Origin: Flavobacterium sp. UBA7665
Lineage (GTDB): Bacteria; Bacteroidota; Bacteroidia; Flavobacteriales; Flavobacteriaceae
Length of the DNA: 43,364 bases
Assembly: GCA_002483285.1 (NCBI GenBank)
Contig: DLHP01000015.1
Coordinates: 8,699 to 52,062 of the forward strand
Reading direction: 5' to 3'
The notes under the pieces were generated by a model, which worked only from the letters and a program-made list of their open reading frames with translations, was not told where the DNA came from and did not search any database. The position numbers and the translations under genes are program-made. The stretch's first letter is position 1. Every line of letters begins with the position of its first letter. Of this stretch, positions 15,661-24,408 are shown piece after piece.

Positions 15661-15703
15661 TAAAAATAGCCAAAACCCACACTTTCAAGACATTTTGTCT
15701 TGA
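15661..15703. promoter_or_regulatory. Shared ytxJ/clpB control region with perfect palindrome
   Basis: TCAAGACA-TTT-TGTCTTGA (15685-15703) is a perfect 8-bp inverted repeat with a 3-nt centre. On the minus strand its TTG (complement of 15686-15688) is 17 nt from TATTTTTA (15661-15668), a one-mismatch -7 box 28 nt upstream of ytxJ. On the plus strand the TTG at 15700-15702 is 17 nt from TAAATTGA, a poorer box, ahead of clpB. A protein bound to the palindrome would cover the -33 element of both genes. Confidence 0.5.
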
Positions 15704-15787
15704 TTTTCGCCTTGGAATGTAAATTGACTATCGCCCCACAAATGTAACCCATTTCAAACCCGAATTATAACAATAAAACCCTAAAAA

Positions 15788-18391
15788 ATGAACCTCAATA
15801 ATTTTACAATCAAATCACAAGAAGCGCTGCAACAGGCGCAACTATTGGTTCAGGCAGCCGAACAACAACAGATTGAAAACGAACATTTGCTCAAGGCAAT
15901 CTTTGAAGTCGACGAGAACGTGGCACCGTTTATCCTTAAGAAACTCAACGTCAATTTGCCTTTGTTCAAGCAAATCCTTGATAGCACGATACAAAGCTTC
16001 CCCAAAGTTTCGGGCGCGCAGATTATGCTCTCAAGAACCGCAAACACCACACTCAACGAAGCCGAAATCATCGCCAAAAAAATGAACGACGAATATGTTT
16101 CGGTCGAGCATTTGATCCTCGCGATTTTCGCTTCCAAAAGTAAAGTCGCCCAAATCCTAAAGGACCAAGGCGTTACCGAGAAAGGACTCAAGGCTGCGAT
16201 TGACGAATTGCGCAAAGGCGAACGCGTCACATCGGCTTCTGCCGAGGAAACCTATAACGCACTCAACAAATACGCAAAGAACCTCAATGAACTCGCGGCC
16301 AATGGCAAACTCGATCCCGTAATCGGCCGTGACGAGGAAATACGTCGTGTACTACAGATTCTTACGCGTCGCACCAAAAACAACCCGATGCTCGTGGGCG
16401 AACCCGGCGTGGGTAAAACCGCAATCGCCGAAGGCTTGGCGCACCGTATCGTAGACGGCGACGTACCCGAAAACCTCAAGGACAAGATCATCTTTTCACT
16501 CGATATGGGCGCGCTCATTGCAGGCGCAAAATACAAAGGGGAATTTGAGGAACGTTTGAAATCGGTAGTCAAAGAAGTTACGACTTCCGAAGGCGACATC
16601 GTTTTATTCATCGATGAGATCCACACACTCGTTGGGGCCGGCGGTGGCGAAGGCGCGATGGACGCGGCCAACATCCTCAAACCCGCTTTAGCGCGTGGCG
16701 AATTGCGTGCAATCGGTGCGACGACACTCGATGAATACCAGAAATATTTTGAGAAAGACAAAGCGCTCGAGCGCCGTTTCCAGAAAGTCATGGTAGAAGA
16801 ACCCGATACCGAAAGTGCCATTTCAATCCTTCGAGGCATCAAGGAAAAATATGAAACGCACCACAAAGTACAGATCAAGGACGAGGCGATTATTGCCGCC
16901 GTAGAACTTTCGCAACGCTACATCACTAACCGTTTCCTTCCAGACAAAGCCATCGACTTGATGGACGAAGCCGCATCGAAACTACGTATGGAAATCAACT
17001 CCAAACCCGAAGAACTCGACGTACTCGACCGCAAAATCATGCAGCTCGAAATTGAAATCGAAGCCATCAAACGCGAGAACGACGAGAGCAAACTCAAAAA
17101 CCTCGGTATGGAACTCGCCAACCTCAAGGAAGAACGCAACGAGATTTTCGCCAAGTGGAAATCAGAGAAAGACGTGGTAGACAACATCCAATCGGTGAAA
17201 ACCGAGATTGAGGATTTTAAATACGAAGCCGAACGCGCCGAACGCGAAGGCGATTACGGAAAGGTAGCCGAAATCCGCTACGGGAAAATCAAGGAAGCCC
17301 AATCCAGGCTCGATGAATTCCAAAAACAACTCATTGAAAACCAATCGGGAACGTCATTGATTAAAGAGGAAGTGACGCGTGAGGACATCGCCGAAGTCGT
17401 CGCCAAATGGACCGGAATCCCGGTAACGAAGATGCTCCAGGGCGAACGCGAAAAACTACTCCGCCTCGAAGCCGAGCTGCACAAACGCGTCGTGGGCCAG
17501 GAAGAAGCCATAGAAGCCGTAAGCGATGCGGTACGCCGAAGCCGCGCGGGATTGCAGGACATGAGAAAACCAATCGGAACGTTTTTATTCCTTGGGACTA
17601 CCGGCGTGGGTAAAACCGAACTCGCCAAAGCCCTTGCCGAATACTTGTTTGACGATGAAAATTCAATGACGCGTATTGACATGAGCGAATACCAGGAACG
17701 CCACAGCGTTAGCCGTTTGGTAGGCGCGCCTCCGGGATATGTGGGTTATGACGAAGGCGGTCAACTTACTGAGGCTGTAAGGCGTAAACCATATTCAGTT
17801 ATATTATTGGATGAGATTGAGAAAGCGCATCCCGACACTTTCAACATCCTGTTGCAGGTACTCGACGAAGGCCGACTCACCGACAACAAAGGACGCCTCG
17901 CCGACTTTAAGAATACAATCATTATCATGACTTCGAACATCGGGGCGAGCATTATCCAGGAGAAATTCGAGAACCTCAAAGGCGGTATCGAAGCCGCGAC
18001 AGAAGCGGCAAAAACAGAAGTGCTCGGATTGCTTAAACAAACCGTGCGGCCAGAATTCATCAACCGTATCGACGAGATCGTCATGTTTACGCCACTTACC
18101 GATGCCAACATCGCGCAAATCGTTGGGCTACAACTCAAAAGCGTCACCAAGATGCTGGCACAGCAAGGCATCACGATGGACGCCACGCCAGAAGCGGTCA
18201 AATACCTTTCAGAAAAAGGCTTCGACCCACAATTTGGTGCCAGACCGGTAAAAAGGGTCATCCAGCGTGAGGTGTTGAATTTGTTATCCAAGGAAATCCT
18301 CGCGGGGAAAATTGCCACAGACAGTATTATTTTACTCGACTCGTTCGACGGACAGCTCGTGTTCCGCAACCAGTCAGAATTGGTAAAATGA
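15788..18391 (+). CDS. clpB: ATP-dependent disaggregase ClpB
   Basis: This 867-residue Hsp100 chaperone dissolves protein aggregates together with DnaK. Domain order is complete: a Clp N domain (1-145), then AAA+ domain 1 with Walker A GEPGVGKT (204-211) and Walker B VLFIDEIHTL. The middle coiled-coil domain (about 405-525, rich in E, K, R) sets ClpB apart from ClpA and ClpC. AAA+ domain 2 has GTTGVGKTE (near 603) and VILLDEIEKAHPD. The C-terminal domain ends with the sensor-2 GARPVKR. The length is normal. It has its own terminator and is divergent from ytxJ. Confidence 0.98.
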   Translation: MNLNNFTIKSQEALQQAQLLVQAAEQQQIENEHLLKAIFEVDENVAPFILKKLNVNLPLFKQILDSTIQSFPKVSGAQIMLSRTANTTLNEAEIIAKKMNDEYVSVEHLILAIFASKSKVAQILKDQGVTEKGLKAAIDELRKGERVTSASAEETYNALNKYAKNLNELAANGKLDPVIGRDEEIRRVLQILTRRTKNNPMLVGEPGVGKTAIAEGLAHRIVDGDVPENLKDKIIFSLDMGALIAGAKYKGEFEERLKSVVKEVTTSEGDIVLFIDEIHTLVGAGGGEGAMDAANILKPALARGELRAIGATTLDEYQKYFEKDKALERRFQKVMVEEPDTESAISILRGIKEKYETHHKVQIKDEAIIAAVELSQRYITNRFLPDKAIDLMDEAASKLRMEINSKPEELDVLDRKIMQLEIEIEAIKRENDESKLKNLGMELANLKEERNEIFAKWKSEKDVVDNIQSVKTEIEDFKYEAERAEREGDYGKVAEIRYGKIKEAQSRLDEFQKQLIENQSGTSLIKEEVTREDIAEVVAKWTGIPVTKMLQGEREKLLRLEAELHKRVVGQEEAIEAVSDAVRRSRAGLQDMRKPIGTFLFLGTTGVGKTELAKALAEYLFDDENSMTRIDMSEYQERHSVSRLVGAPPGYVGYDEGGQLTEAVRRKPYSVILLDEIEKAHPDTFNILLQVLDEGRLTDNKGRLADFKNTIIIMTSNIGASIIQEKFENLKGGIEAATEAAKTEVLGLLKQTVRPEFINRIDEIVMFTPLTDANIAQIVGLQLKSVTKMLAQQGITMDATPEAVKYLSEKGFDPQFGARPVKRVIQREVLNLLSKEILAGKIATDSIILLDSFDGQLVFRNQSELVK

Positions 18392-18422
18392 GTTTTTCAT
18401 AATTAGTTTGGTTAATGAAAAG

Positions 18423-18454
18423 CGCCGAATCATAAGAGGTTCGGCGTTTTTTTT
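18423..18454 (+). terminator. Intrinsic terminator of clpB
   Basis: The stem CGCCGAA/TTCGGCG (18423-18429 and 18440-18446) with a 10-nt loop is followed by eight T. It starts 31 bp past the clpB stop. Confidence 0.8.
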
Positions 18455-18476
18455 GCTGTAGTTAAAAAAAAACAAT

Positions 18477-18502
18477 TTGTTAATTTTAATTCCTTATTTT
18501 TG
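18477..18502 (+). promoter_or_regulatory. Candidate promoter of the TonB-C-like gene
   Basis: TATTTTTG (18495-18502) is a full TAnnTTTG match, 21 nt before the ATG at 18524. A TTG lies at 18477-18479, with a spacing of 15 nt that is shorter than usual. The -7 box overlaps an in-frame TTG at 18500, so the ATG at 18524 is the better start. Confidence 0.45.
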
Positions 18503-18523
18503 AAATCTTTAAGTCAAAACAAG

Positions 18524-19006
18524 ATGAGATCAATTGTACTTTTCCTGCTGGTTTTTGTAGCCACAGCGCAGGCACAAACCCCTGAAAATGATGTGGCTTC
18601 GGCAGCGACGTCGCAAAAAACCTACCGCTCCACAGAAGTAGACGTAAAACCACAACTCAAGGATGGCATGTACACGCTATCGATGTTCATCAGTGACAAC
18701 TTTCAATTTGCAAAAGACATCAAGAACAAAAAAATAACTATTTTCTCGAGTTTCGTTATAGAACCCGACGGCAGCATGACCGACATCAAGGCATTTTACG
18801 TGAGCGTGAAAGATTATATAGAAAGCAACGTGGTCAAGATTGAAACCCAAGACCAAAAACTCAATGAAGCCGACCAGATTGAAAGCATGAAAGGCGAAAC
18901 GGTGCGCGTACTCAACCTTTTCAAGGAAACCTGGATTCCGGCTACCAAAGACGGTAAACCGGTGCGTTGCCTTTACAATTACCCCATTAATTTCAAGATA
19001 GAATAA
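18524..19006 (+). CDS. Secreted TonB C-terminal-like domain protein
   Basis: The 160-residue protein has a signal peptide (1-18, ending ATAQAQ). The mature part ends in a region shaped like the TonB C-terminal domain: FVIEPDGSMTDIKAFYVS, then LFKETWIPATKDGKPVRC and YPINFKI. Unlike a true TonB it has no membrane anchor and no Pro/Lys spacer, so it cannot directly couple the inner and outer membranes. Stand-alone domains of this kind are frequent in Bacteroidota and of unknown role. It is monocistronic, with its own promoter and terminator. Confidence 0.75.
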   Translation: MRSIVLFLLVFVATAQAQTPENDVASAATSQKTYRSTEVDVKPQLKDGMYTLSMFISDNFQFAKDIKNKKITIFSSFVIEPDGSMTDIKAFYVSVKDYIESNVVKIETQDQKLNEADQIESMKGETVRVLNLFKETWIPATKDGKPVRCLYNYPINFKIE

Positions 19007-19036
19007 CAAATTCAAATTTCAAGATTCGAATCCAAA

Positions 19037-19066
19037 AAAAACTCCAGCGTTTGCCGGAGTTTTTTG
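19037..19066. terminator. Bidirectional terminator between convergent genes
   Basis: The stem AAAAACTCC/GGAGTTTTT (19037-19045 and 19056-19064) is flanked by A and T runs on both sides. It can serve the TonB-C-like gene and the convergent 55-codon gene. Confidence 0.75.
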
Positions 19067-19095
19067 TTTTTATCTTATGCCAGTTGCGCGTTTGT

Positions 19096-19263
19096 CTAAA
19101 GGTCATCATTGATTTCGGTTTCCTCTTTTTTTATCGGATGGTCGTTTTTATTCAAAAAAACTTCGAGTTCTTCTTCGTCTTTTAGGTTCCGCCTCACGAG
19201 AAAAACAACCAGGATCGCCGCACAAGCGATTACCCCACCAATAACCAACCAATTTGCTTCCAT
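19096..19263 (-). CDS. Small single-pass membrane protein, 55 residues
   Basis: The minus strand from the ATG at 19261-19263 encodes 55 residues and a TAG stop. It begins MEANWLVIGGVIACAAILVV, giving one membrane helix (about 5-23). A positive RR pair follows, then a charged tail (KDEEELEVFLNKNDHP and KKEETEINDDL). This helix-RR-acidic-tail plan resembles small proteins I know from other Flavobacteria (xDEEELExFLN), but I cannot name a family. A TAACTTTA box (19279-19286, one mismatch to TAnnTTTG) lies 15 nt upstream, and a terminator follows at 19037-19066. The positive-inside pattern puts the tail in the cytoplasm. Confidence 0.75.
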   Translation of the reverse strand: MEANWLVIGGVIACAAILVVFLVRRNLKDEEELEVFLNKNDHPIKKEETEINDDL

Positions 19264-19356
19264 AACCGTTCGTTTGGATAAAGTTACAAAACCAGACGGT
19301 ATACGCTTTCATTACACATTATCAAATAGTTAACTTTGAATGCTAAATACGAGCTG

Positions 19357-21603
19357 TTATTTCTCGCGTTTGAAAACGTACTGCTGCCCTTCCTGTACCA
19401 ACGTCACTTCGGTCTTGGATTCATTGAACCGGAACTCCATATCGGCCTGACCGAATTTAAAACGGTCCTTGCCCGAAACTTCTAACGGATAAGCGCCCTG
19501 TCCCGCAATCTGGAAAGACAGTTTGTTGTTCTCTTCAGAAAAAGTGATTTTTGGCGCGGCAGGATTCATCGCAAATACGCCGGTGTAAGGCGCCACAATC
19601 ACATCTTTCTCGAGTTGGCTCAGCGCCGCGGTCCAGGTGTTGTTGGCGGGGTTGAAATCGGGTAAGGCATGGTCTGGGTCGAGTGTGATGCTTTCTATTT
19701 CTTCAGTAACTTCTGGCTTAAACGTCCAAGTAGTATTGCGCATCCAAATCTCTACCGGCAATTTCACGCGCGTGGTTTTGCCGCTTTTGGTTTTGATGTC
19801 CATAATAACCGGCATGGCCATTCTTTCGAGGTTGTCTATCGTGACGTTCACGCCTTGCGTAGGGTCGTTCTTGACATATTTCACTTTGCTGATGGCTTGG
19901 TCCAAACGCCAATTGTTGAGGAACCAGCCGCGCCAGAACCAATTGAGGTCTTCGCCTGCTACATTTTCTATCGTCCTGAAAAAGTCATCGGGTTGCGGAT
20001 GCTTGAACGCCCAACGCTCGATGTAGGTCCTGAAAGCCCTATCAAAACGTTCCTTGCCCAACACCTGTTCGCGCAGCATTTGCAATCCTGCCTGCGGCTT
20101 GTAATAACAAAGAAACCCTATGTGCTCTTCTTTCATCACGTCGGGCGTGGTAAAAACTGGCTCCATGCTCGGATGGGTCATCGTCGCGCCGCGTTGGTTC
20201 ATATTGACTGGTGCATCTTTGTATTCGCCATTGTTGAAATCGTCTGCGCTTAATGAATTAATGAACTGGTTGAAACCTTCGTCCATCCACGCAAAAAGAC
20301 GTTCGTTAGAGCCTACTATCATTGGGAACCAGGTATGTCCAAACTCGTGATCGGTGACGCCCCACAATTCTGATCCCGCCGACTGGTAGTGGCAGAAAAC
20401 AATACCTGGATACTCCATCCCGCCTTCGTTTCCGGCTACGTTTGTTGCTGCCGGATAAGGATATTCATACCATCTTTTGGAATAATTCTCAATACAATAT
20501 TTGGTGTATTCGGTAGAACGGCTCCATGCCTTTTGCCCATCGCTTTCTACCGGGTAGGCAGAAATGGCCATTGACTTTTTCCCGCTGGGAAGGTTGATTC
20601 TGGCAGCATCCAGGATAAATGCGCCCGACGAGGCCCAAGAAACATCACGGGCATTTTTGATCTTGAACTTCCAGGTTAGCGTTGGTTTTGCCGTAGGCCG
20701 CGAATTGGCTTGGGTGACTTCGGAAGCCGAACGGACAATGACGGTTTTGTCGCTTTGTTTGGCGGCTGACCAGCGTTGTTGTTGCTCGGGCGTGAGCACC
20801 TCGGCAGAATTTTGTAACTCGCCAGAACAAACCACGATATGGTTGGATGGCGCCGTGATATCCACATCGAAATCGCCGTATTCGAGGTAAAACTCGGCAC
20901 CAATATAAGGGTTTACGTTCCATCCACGCACGTCGTCATACACACACATCCTCGGGTACCATTGCGCAATAGTATAAATTTTACCGTTTTTGGTATCGAG
21001 GATTCCGGTACGATCCGATCCGTATTTTGGGGAGATGTATGAAAAATCAATCTTGAGTTTGATGGCGTTTCCGTTGGCCGGAAGTGCTTTGGGCAACATC
21101 AGCTGCATCCGGGTGTCTTCTATGATAAAAGGCACTTTGGTTTCTGTAGTGCCGGTTTTTGTAGCAGCGATAATGCTCACTGATTTGATTTTAAAACCAC
21201 CATCGAGGATTTCGCCCTTAGTACCACCACGGCTTCCATCCAACGGAATCACCGCATTGCCTCTCGAGTTTTTGGCGAATGCATTCTGTTCGAGGTTCAT
21301 CCACAAAAAAGAAAGGTTGTCGGGACTGTTGTTGGTATAGGTCAGGATTTCGGAGGCCGAAATTTCATCGGTCTTGTCATTGAGATTGACCGACAATTTG
21401 TAATCGCCCCTGTTTTGCCAGTATTTCGCACCGGGTTGTCCGCTCGCCGAACGCGTCTCGGTACCGTCCTTGGTATAGAATCCGGGAGCGAACAAAGCGT
21501 AATAATCATACTTCGAGCCGGTGGCCGATTCCTGCGCCATGAGGCCCGGAAGCTGAACAAATAAAGCCAATACAAAAATAGCTTTAGTGATTTTACTTTT
21601 CAT
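19357..21603 (-). CDS. M1 family metallopeptidase (aminopeptidase)
   Basis: The 748-residue protein has a signal peptide (1-23, ending LPGLMAQ) and an N-terminal beta domain. A gluzincin catalytic domain has zinc site HEFGH (419-423) with Glu442 eighteen residues later (WMDEGF), and the substrate-binding loop is NEGGMEYPG, the counterpart of GxMEN. It should trim N-terminal residues from peptides in the periplasm or at the surface. A C-terminal beta domain (about 600-748) follows. There is no T9SS sorting domain. It is preceded by a TAACTTTG promoter box and stands alone. Substrate preference cannot be read. Confidence 0.93.
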   Translation of the reverse strand: MKSKITKAIFVLALFVQLPGLMAQESATGSKYDYYALFAPGFYTKDGTETRSASGQPGAKYWQNRGDYKLSVNLNDKTDEISASEILTYTNNSPDNLSFLWMNLEQNAFAKNSRGNAVIPLDGSRGGTKGEILDGGFKIKSVSIIAATKTGTTETKVPFIIEDTRMQLMLPKALPANGNAIKLKIDFSYISPKYGSDRTGILDTKNGKIYTIAQWYPRMCVYDDVRGWNVNPYIGAEFYLEYGDFDVDITAPSNHIVVCSGELQNSAEVLTPEQQQRWSAAKQSDKTVIVRSASEVTQANSRPTAKPTLTWKFKIKNARDVSWASSGAFILDAARINLPSGKKSMAISAYPVESDGQKAWSRSTEYTKYCIENYSKRWYEYPYPAATNVAGNEGGMEYPGIVFCHYQSAGSELWGVTDHEFGHTWFPMIVGSNERLFAWMDEGFNQFINSLSADDFNNGEYKDAPVNMNQRGATMTHPSMEPVFTTPDVMKEEHIGFLCYYKPQAGLQMLREQVLGKERFDRAFRTYIERWAFKHPQPDDFFRTIENVAGEDLNWFWRGWFLNNWRLDQAISKVKYVKNDPTQGVNVTIDNLERMAMPVIMDIKTKSGKTTRVKLPVEIWMRNTTWTFKPEVTEEIESITLDPDHALPDFNPANNTWTAALSQLEKDVIVAPYTGVFAMNPAAPKITFSEENNKLSFQIAGQGAYPLEVSGKDRFKFGQADMEFRFNESKTEVTLVQEGQQYVFKREK

Positions 21604-21645
21604 AAATACTGGAATTTAGTTTGCCGTTGGTCGCAACAGCCGCGG

Positions 21646-21653
21646 CAAAGTTA
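21646..21653 (-). promoter_or_regulatory. -7 promoter box of the M1 peptidase gene
   Basis: The minus strand reads TAACTTTG, a full TAnnTTTG match, 42 nt upstream of the start. The upstream element is only TTA at a 20-nt spacing. The surrounding GGCAAAGTTAC is identical to the -7 region of the MFS gene. Confidence 0.4.
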
Positions 21654-21740
21654 CAAACCAATTGCTATAATCCTAACGCTATGTTCAGGTGATACCCTTT
21701 ACAAAGGATTTGCGCCGTTGATTTCAGTATTAACGAAAAG

Positions 21741-23015
21741 TTATTCCCCATAGGCGACGCGCCAAATGGTGTTGGTCTTGTCATCGGTCATGAGCAAAGC
21801 GCCATCTGGCGCGACGACAACGCCCACGGGTCGTCCGTAGACTTCATCTTTATTGGGATCGGCGATGAATCCCGTAAGGAAATCCTCGGCAGGCCCAGAC
21901 GGTTTTCCGTTTTGGAACGGAACAAAAACCATACGGTAACCCGATAATATTTTGCGGTTCCAGGAGCCATGTTGTGCGATGAAAGCGCCGTTCCTGTATT
22001 TCTCAGGAAATACCTTCGCGGTATAGAATGCAAGCCCAAGCGAGGCGGTGTGGGCTACGAGCGCAAAATCGGGAACGATTGCTTTTTTGACCAAGGCGGG
22101 CTGTTGTGGTTTGACACGCACATCTACATTTTTCCCAAAGTAAGCATACGGCCAACCGTAAAATCCTTTGTCTTTGACCGAGGTAAGGTAGTCGGGTACC
22201 AAATCATCACCGAGTTCGTCGCGTTCATTGACTACCGTCCACAAGGTTTTGGTTCCCGGCGCCCAACCCATGCCTACAGGGTTTCGCAGTCCCGACGCAT
22301 AGACGCGCATACCGCTTCCGTCGGGATTGACCTCAAGGATACGCGCACGCATTTTCTCGTTGTCGAATCCGTTCTCGGCGATATTCGATCCCGAACCGAT
22401 AGCAACGTAAATCTTAGAATTATTCGCGTTGGCGATGATGTTGCGCGTCCAGTGGCGGTTGTGCTTTCCGGCAGGTAAATCGAGTATTTTTATACCCTTT
22501 CCCGTTATACTGGTCTGCCCAGCCTTGTACGGAAATCTTAGCAACGACCCCGAATTCGCCACGTAAAACCAATCGCCGATTACGAGCATCCCAAAAGGTT
22601 GGTCGAGTCCTTCGTTTGCAGTCAGGAAGGTAAATTTGGTTTCGGGTATGCCGTCCTTGTCGGCGTCACGCAATAAAGTAATCCGGTCTGCGCTGTTTTT
22701 GAGATTGTTGGATCCGCCTGCGCCAATCAAAGCCGCGCCGACTTGTTTGGCCGGGCTGTAATTGGAGTTGCTTTCGGCTACAAAAACGTCACCGTTTGGT
22801 GCGACGTAGAGCCAACGTGGGTTTTCAAAACCGTCGGCATATTTGGTCACTGTGAAACCTTCGGGCGCTTGGGGTTTTCGTCCGTCGACCCAGCCGAGTA
22901 CTTTAGAGTAATTCTGGTGCGATTCATCTGGTTTTGGCAACGGATTGGTGGGTACGTCGCTTTGCGCGAAAACTGAAAATGGTAGTAGTGCAAAAAGTAA
23001 AAATTGTAGTTTCAT
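21741..23015 (-). CDS. PQQ-type sugar (sorbosone) dehydrogenase family protein
   Basis: The 424-residue secreted protein has a signal peptide ending PFSVFAQ. The rest looks like a six-bladed propeller of the glucose/sorbosone dehydrogenase family. Typical phrases are NPRWLYVAPNGDVFVAES, LRDADKDGIPE, LDQPFGM, SGLRNPVGMGWAPGTKTLW and ERDELGDDLVPD, with VGVVVAPDGALLMTDD in the last blade. Members oxidise sugars with PQQ, but many Bacteroidota members have no proven substrate and may not bind PQQ. The ATG at 23015 (MKLQFLLFALLP) is chosen because it opens the signal peptide. A terminator at 23031-23056 separates it from the gene upstream. Confidence 0.85.
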   Translation of the reverse strand: MKLQFLLFALLPFSVFAQSDVPTNPLPKPDESHQNYSKVLGWVDGRKPQAPEGFTVTKYADGFENPRWLYVAPNGDVFVAESNSNYSPAKQVGAALIGAGGSNNLKNSADRITLLRDADKDGIPETKFTFLTANEGLDQPFGMLVIGDWFYVANSGSLLRFPYKAGQTSITGKGIKILDLPAGKHNRHWTRNIIANANNSKIYVAIGSGSNIAENGFDNEKMRARILEVNPDGSGMRVYASGLRNPVGMGWAPGTKTLWTVVNERDELGDDLVPDYLTSVKDKGFYGWPYAYFGKNVDVRVKPQQPALVKKAIVPDFALVAHTASLGLAFYTAKVFPEKYRNGAFIAQHGSWNRKILSGYRMVFVPFQNGKPSGPAEDFLTGFIADPNKDEVYGRPVGVVVAPDGALLMTDDKTNTIWRVAYGE

Positions 23016-23030
23016 AGTATTGGATTTAAA

Positions 23031-23056
23031 AAAGGGCAACCCGGTTGGATTGCCCT
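23031..23056 (-). terminator. Intrinsic terminator after the hydrophilic protein gene
   Basis: The stem AGGGCAA/TTGCCCT (23033-23039 and 23050-23056) has an inner AACC/GGTT pairing. On the minus strand it is followed by a T run, 6 bp past the stop of the 125-codon gene. Confidence 0.75.
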
Positions 23057-23062
23057 AGTGTT

Positions 23063-23440
23063 TTAAAGGCCTTCAAAAAATTCGGATTGGTTTTTATTCA
23101 ATTGTGGGGAATCGCTCTCGGACGATTCCTGTTTTTCCTCGCCGGTTTCTTCGGGCGATTTCTGGTGGTGTGCCGTTAATGGCTGTTGGACGCGGTCATC
23201 TTCGTTAGAATAATGGCTTAAATCCTCGTTGGCGCTTCCTTCCCTATTGATTTGCTCATCGTCGGGATTTTCAAAATTGTTGTAACGATTCGGGTCGGTG
23301 TCGAGCCGTTGGTTTTCTTTTTCGGTGTACTCGGGAACTACCGGCTGTGCAGGGTCATTGGTATTTGGGTGGGCAGTAGAAAATTCCTCTGCAGTGTGGT
23401 CGTGACGATAGCTGTGTTCGTCCTTATGTTGATTTTCCAT
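23063..23440 (-). CDS. Very hydrophilic, probably disordered protein of unknown function
   Basis: The 125-residue product has no signal peptide, no helix-forming hydrophobic core and almost no aliphatic residues. It is dominated by E, D, N, Q, H, S and P (for example HKDEHSYRHDHTAEEF and NYNNFENPDDEQ-like stretches), so it is likely disordered. Such composition is seen in hydrophilins and stress-induced proteins of Bacteroidota. It has its own terminator and is divergent from Ku, with 188 bp between the starts. That region holds the small inverted repeat GTGTCG/CGACAC (23467-23472 and 23483-23488) around a TAACTTTA box. No function is assigned. Confidence 0.65.
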   Translation of the reverse strand: MENQHKDEHSYRHDHTAEEFSTAHPNTNDPAQPVVPEYTEKENQRLDTDPNRYNNFENPDDEQINREGSANEDLSHYSNEDDRVQQPLTAHHQKSPEETGEEKQESSESDSPQLNKNQSEFFEGL

Positions 23441-23466
23441 AGTGTTGGTAGATTTAAATAATTAGT

Positions 23467-23488
23467 GTGTCGTAAAGTTAGTCGACAC
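23467..23488 (-). promoter_or_regulatory. Small inverted repeat over a promoter-like box
   Basis: The arms GTGTCG (23467-23472) and CGACAC (23483-23488) bracket TAACTTTA, read on the minus strand and one mismatch from TAnnTTTG. The box lies about 33 nt upstream of the hydrophilic protein gene. The arrangement could be an operator overlapping the -7 box. Confidence 0.35.
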
Positions 23489-23628
23489 CCAAACCGATTG
23501 AATTACAGGATTTTCAACTAAGCTTACAATATTCAATGGCGTCAAATCCTATAATTTTTTGGCGGAATCGCATAAAGCAAAAACAACGCTTTCTCCTGAA
23601 TTTTAAACCCACTAAAACACAACACATT

Positions 23629-24408
23629 ATGCGATCGATTTGGACAGGCGCCATCAGTTTCGGGCTCATTAATATTCCTATAAAATTATATTCGGCGGTT
23701 CAGGAGAGTACGCTCGATTTGGACATGCTCGATAGCAAGGACCATTCGCACATCAAGTTCCAACGCGTCAACGAAAAGACGGGAAAAGAAGTCAAGTTTG
23801 CCGATATCGTCAAAGGCTACCAAGTCGATGACAAATACATCGTGCTCGAAGACGCCGATTTTGAAGCCGCCGACGCCGAAAAAACCAAGCTCATCGAAAT
23901 CATAAATTTTGTCTCCGAAAAAGAAATCGACAGCATTTATTACGAGCAGCCTTATTATGTTGAACCCGACAAAAGCGGCAGCAAAGCCTACGCCCTATTG
24001 CGCGATGCCTTGGAGAAATCAGAAAAAGTGGGCGTTACGACCTTTGTTTTGCGCAACAAGGAATCGCTCGCGATTTTAAAACCTTACGGCAATGTGATCG
24101 TGCTCAACCGCATCCGCTTTGCGCAGGAAATTCGAGACACGTCCGACCTGAAGTTGCCTGCGGCCACCAAAACCAAAAGCAAGGAAATAGACATGGCCAA
24201 CAAGCTCGTAGAACAACTCACTGAAAAATTCGACATCTCCGAATTTAAGGACACCTACACCGAAAAATTATTGAAAATCATCAAGGCCAAAGCCAAAGGA
24301 AAGAAAACGGCCACTCCAAAAATGAGGGTCGTACACAAACAAAGCAACGACTTGATGAGCATGCTCAAGGCGAGCCTCGAAAACAAAAAGGTAAAAAAAT
24401 CTTCGTGA
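23629..24408 (+). CDS. ku: Ku, DNA end-binding protein of non-homologous end joining
   Basis: This 259-residue bacterial Ku begins MRSIWTGAISFGLINIPIKLYSA, the typical family start, which fixes the ATG at 23629. The homodimer forms a ring that threads onto double-strand DNA ends and recruits LigD. The core beta-barrel region includes KFADIVKGYQVDDKYIVLED and SIYYEQPYYVEPDKSGSKAY. The C-terminal ~40 residues are Lys-rich (KAKAKGKKTATPK and NKKVKKSS), as in Ku tails that aid DNA threading and LigD contact. The gene converges on the SGNH hydrolase with no bases between the stop codons. LigD lies two genes away. Confidence 0.97.
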   Translation: MRSIWTGAISFGLINIPIKLYSAVQESTLDLDMLDSKDHSHIKFQRVNEKTGKEVKFADIVKGYQVDDKYIVLEDADFEAADAEKTKLIEIINFVSEKEIDSIYYEQPYYVEPDKSGSKAYALLRDALEKSEKVGVTTFVLRNKESLAILKPYGNVIVLNRIRFAQEIRDTSDLKLPAATKTKSKEIDMANKLVEQLTEKFDISEFKDTYTEKLLKIIKAKAKGKKTATPKMRVVHKQSNDLMSMLKASLENKKVKKSS

